Of a stretch of DNA of 6,061 nucleotides, positions 5,816 to 6,061 are shown in pieces; the first letter of the stretch is position 1; every line of letters starts with the position of its first letter. The stretch covers positions 1 through 6,061 of the forward strand of contig CACXDQ010000087.1 in the NCBI GenBank assembly GCA_902766475.1, given 5' to 3'. The notes below the pieces were generated by a model, which did no database searches, was not told the origin of the DNA, and worked only from the letters and a program-made list of their open reading frames with translations. The translations under genes and the position numbers were made by a program. Source of the DNA: an uncultured Eubacteriales bacterium (lineage in GTDB: Bacteria > Bacillota > Clostridia > Christensenellales > Borkfalkiaceae).

Positions 5816-5930
5816 TATCCGTATCCTTATCCCGATCAAGCATTATCTTGTTCGGTGTTAGCCTAATGAAATACTATGTTTCATTCGGCTACGGGTATGA
5901 TCTCAGCCTTTCGGCACCCCACGGCGATAT
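5816..5930 (-). ncRNA. TPP riboswitch aptamer (THI element)
   Basis: It binds thiamine pyrophosphate and lowers thiT expression when TPP is plentiful. The signature GGGGTGCC-GAAA-GGCTGAGA (5920 down to 5901), then CATACCCG, gives the pyrimidine-sensing arm. CCGAACAAGATAATGCTTGA then TCGGGA gives the pyrophosphate-sensing arm. There the usual CCT/AGG pairs appear as CCG/CGG, a compensated change. TATC...CGT (5921-5930) and ACGGATA (5816-5822) can close P1 with a bulge. An extra 31-nt hairpin (5860-5890, AGCC/GGCT plus AATGAAA/TTTCATT) sits between the two arms, as optional stems do in this family. Confidence 0.96.
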
Positions 5931-5944
5931 TTTGTTTTAATCAG

Positions 5945-6060
5945 AAATCGGCAATTCGGAATTGTTTCATTCCTTCATTTTTCATTCTGTTGCGTTCTAT
6001 ATAAGCAATTCCCTTTTCGAGAGATTCTTCGACTTCGCTCAGAATGACAGTAGGAGCTGA
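5945..6060 (-). repeat. Interspersed repeat, right inverted copy
   Basis: Read on the minus strand this is the same ~115-nt element as at 64-178: an identical 34-nt core (6021-6054), then AAGGGAATTGCTT, CAACAGAATGAA and ATTCCGAATT at the same spacing. CAATTCGGAATTG (5952-5964) is a perfect odd palindrome within it. Its inner end lies about 15 nt before the riboswitch aptamer, so it occupies the region where the thiT promoter should be. I see no consensus promoter there; TTGCCG followed by AT-rich sequence is too weak to annotate. Confidence 0.85.
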
Positions 6061-6061
6061 G

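Noticed and set aside
1357..5891. TTTCATTCGGCTA shared by 1357-1369 and the riboswitch hairpin at 5879-5891.
   Set aside because: A single 13-nt match in 6 kb is close to chance expectation and the contexts are unrelated.

Overview
The window looks like chromosomal housekeeping DNA from an uncultured low-to-mid-GC Bacillota, probably class Clostridia. The support is a class I T-box leader on thrS, a TPP riboswitch on an ECF-type thiamine S-component gene, strong AGGAG-type ribosome binding sites, canonical TTGACA/TATAAT promoters, and a threonyl-tRNA synthetase of the type common in Clostridia. Taxonomy below class level is not supportable from sequence alone. I see no phage, IS transposase, CRISPR array, defence island, rRNA or tRNA gene.

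Layout. Positions 1-205 are non-coding and repeat-rich. They hold a ~115-nt interspersed repeat and three copies of a short AATTACGCATTCC motif; the last copy ends six bases before the first gene. A PduO-like gene (206-1225, +) fuses a cob(I)alamin adenosyltransferase domain to a GlcG/HbpS-like domain. It has no visible ribosome binding site, and its active site departs from the family in several places. The 1226-1436 gap holds a foldable ~120-nt segment bracketed by a 14-nt direct repeat, then a strong bidirectional terminator.

Everything after that is on the minus strand, in three separately controlled transcription units. (1) A small membrane protein of unknown function (1437-1934). Its promoter and first codons were duplicated head to tail (1912-2013 / 2014-2114), giving tandem promoters and a 14-codon remnant ORF. 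(2) thrS (2278-4215), with its own promoter, a complete T-box leader carrying a probable ACC threonine specifier, and its own terminator. (3) thiT (4609-5730), under a TPP riboswitch with a recognisable terminator and a candidate antiterminator. The encoded protein has about 190 extra N-terminal residues with about five membrane segments ahead of a normal ThiT domain.

The right edge (5945-6060) carries a second copy of the left-hand repeat in inverted orientation. The whole block is therefore bracketed by inverted copies of one interspersed element, each sitting just upstream of the gene facing inward.

The genes do not form one pathway. The common theme is cofactor and translation supply: cobalamin adenosylation, thiamine uptake and tRNA charging, the last two under RNA-based feedback. 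I find no convincing wholly new system. The best leads are the N-terminally extended ThiT, the active-site changes in the PduO-like protein, the promoter/start-codon duplication, the foldable insert at 1229-1367 and the inverted repeats.
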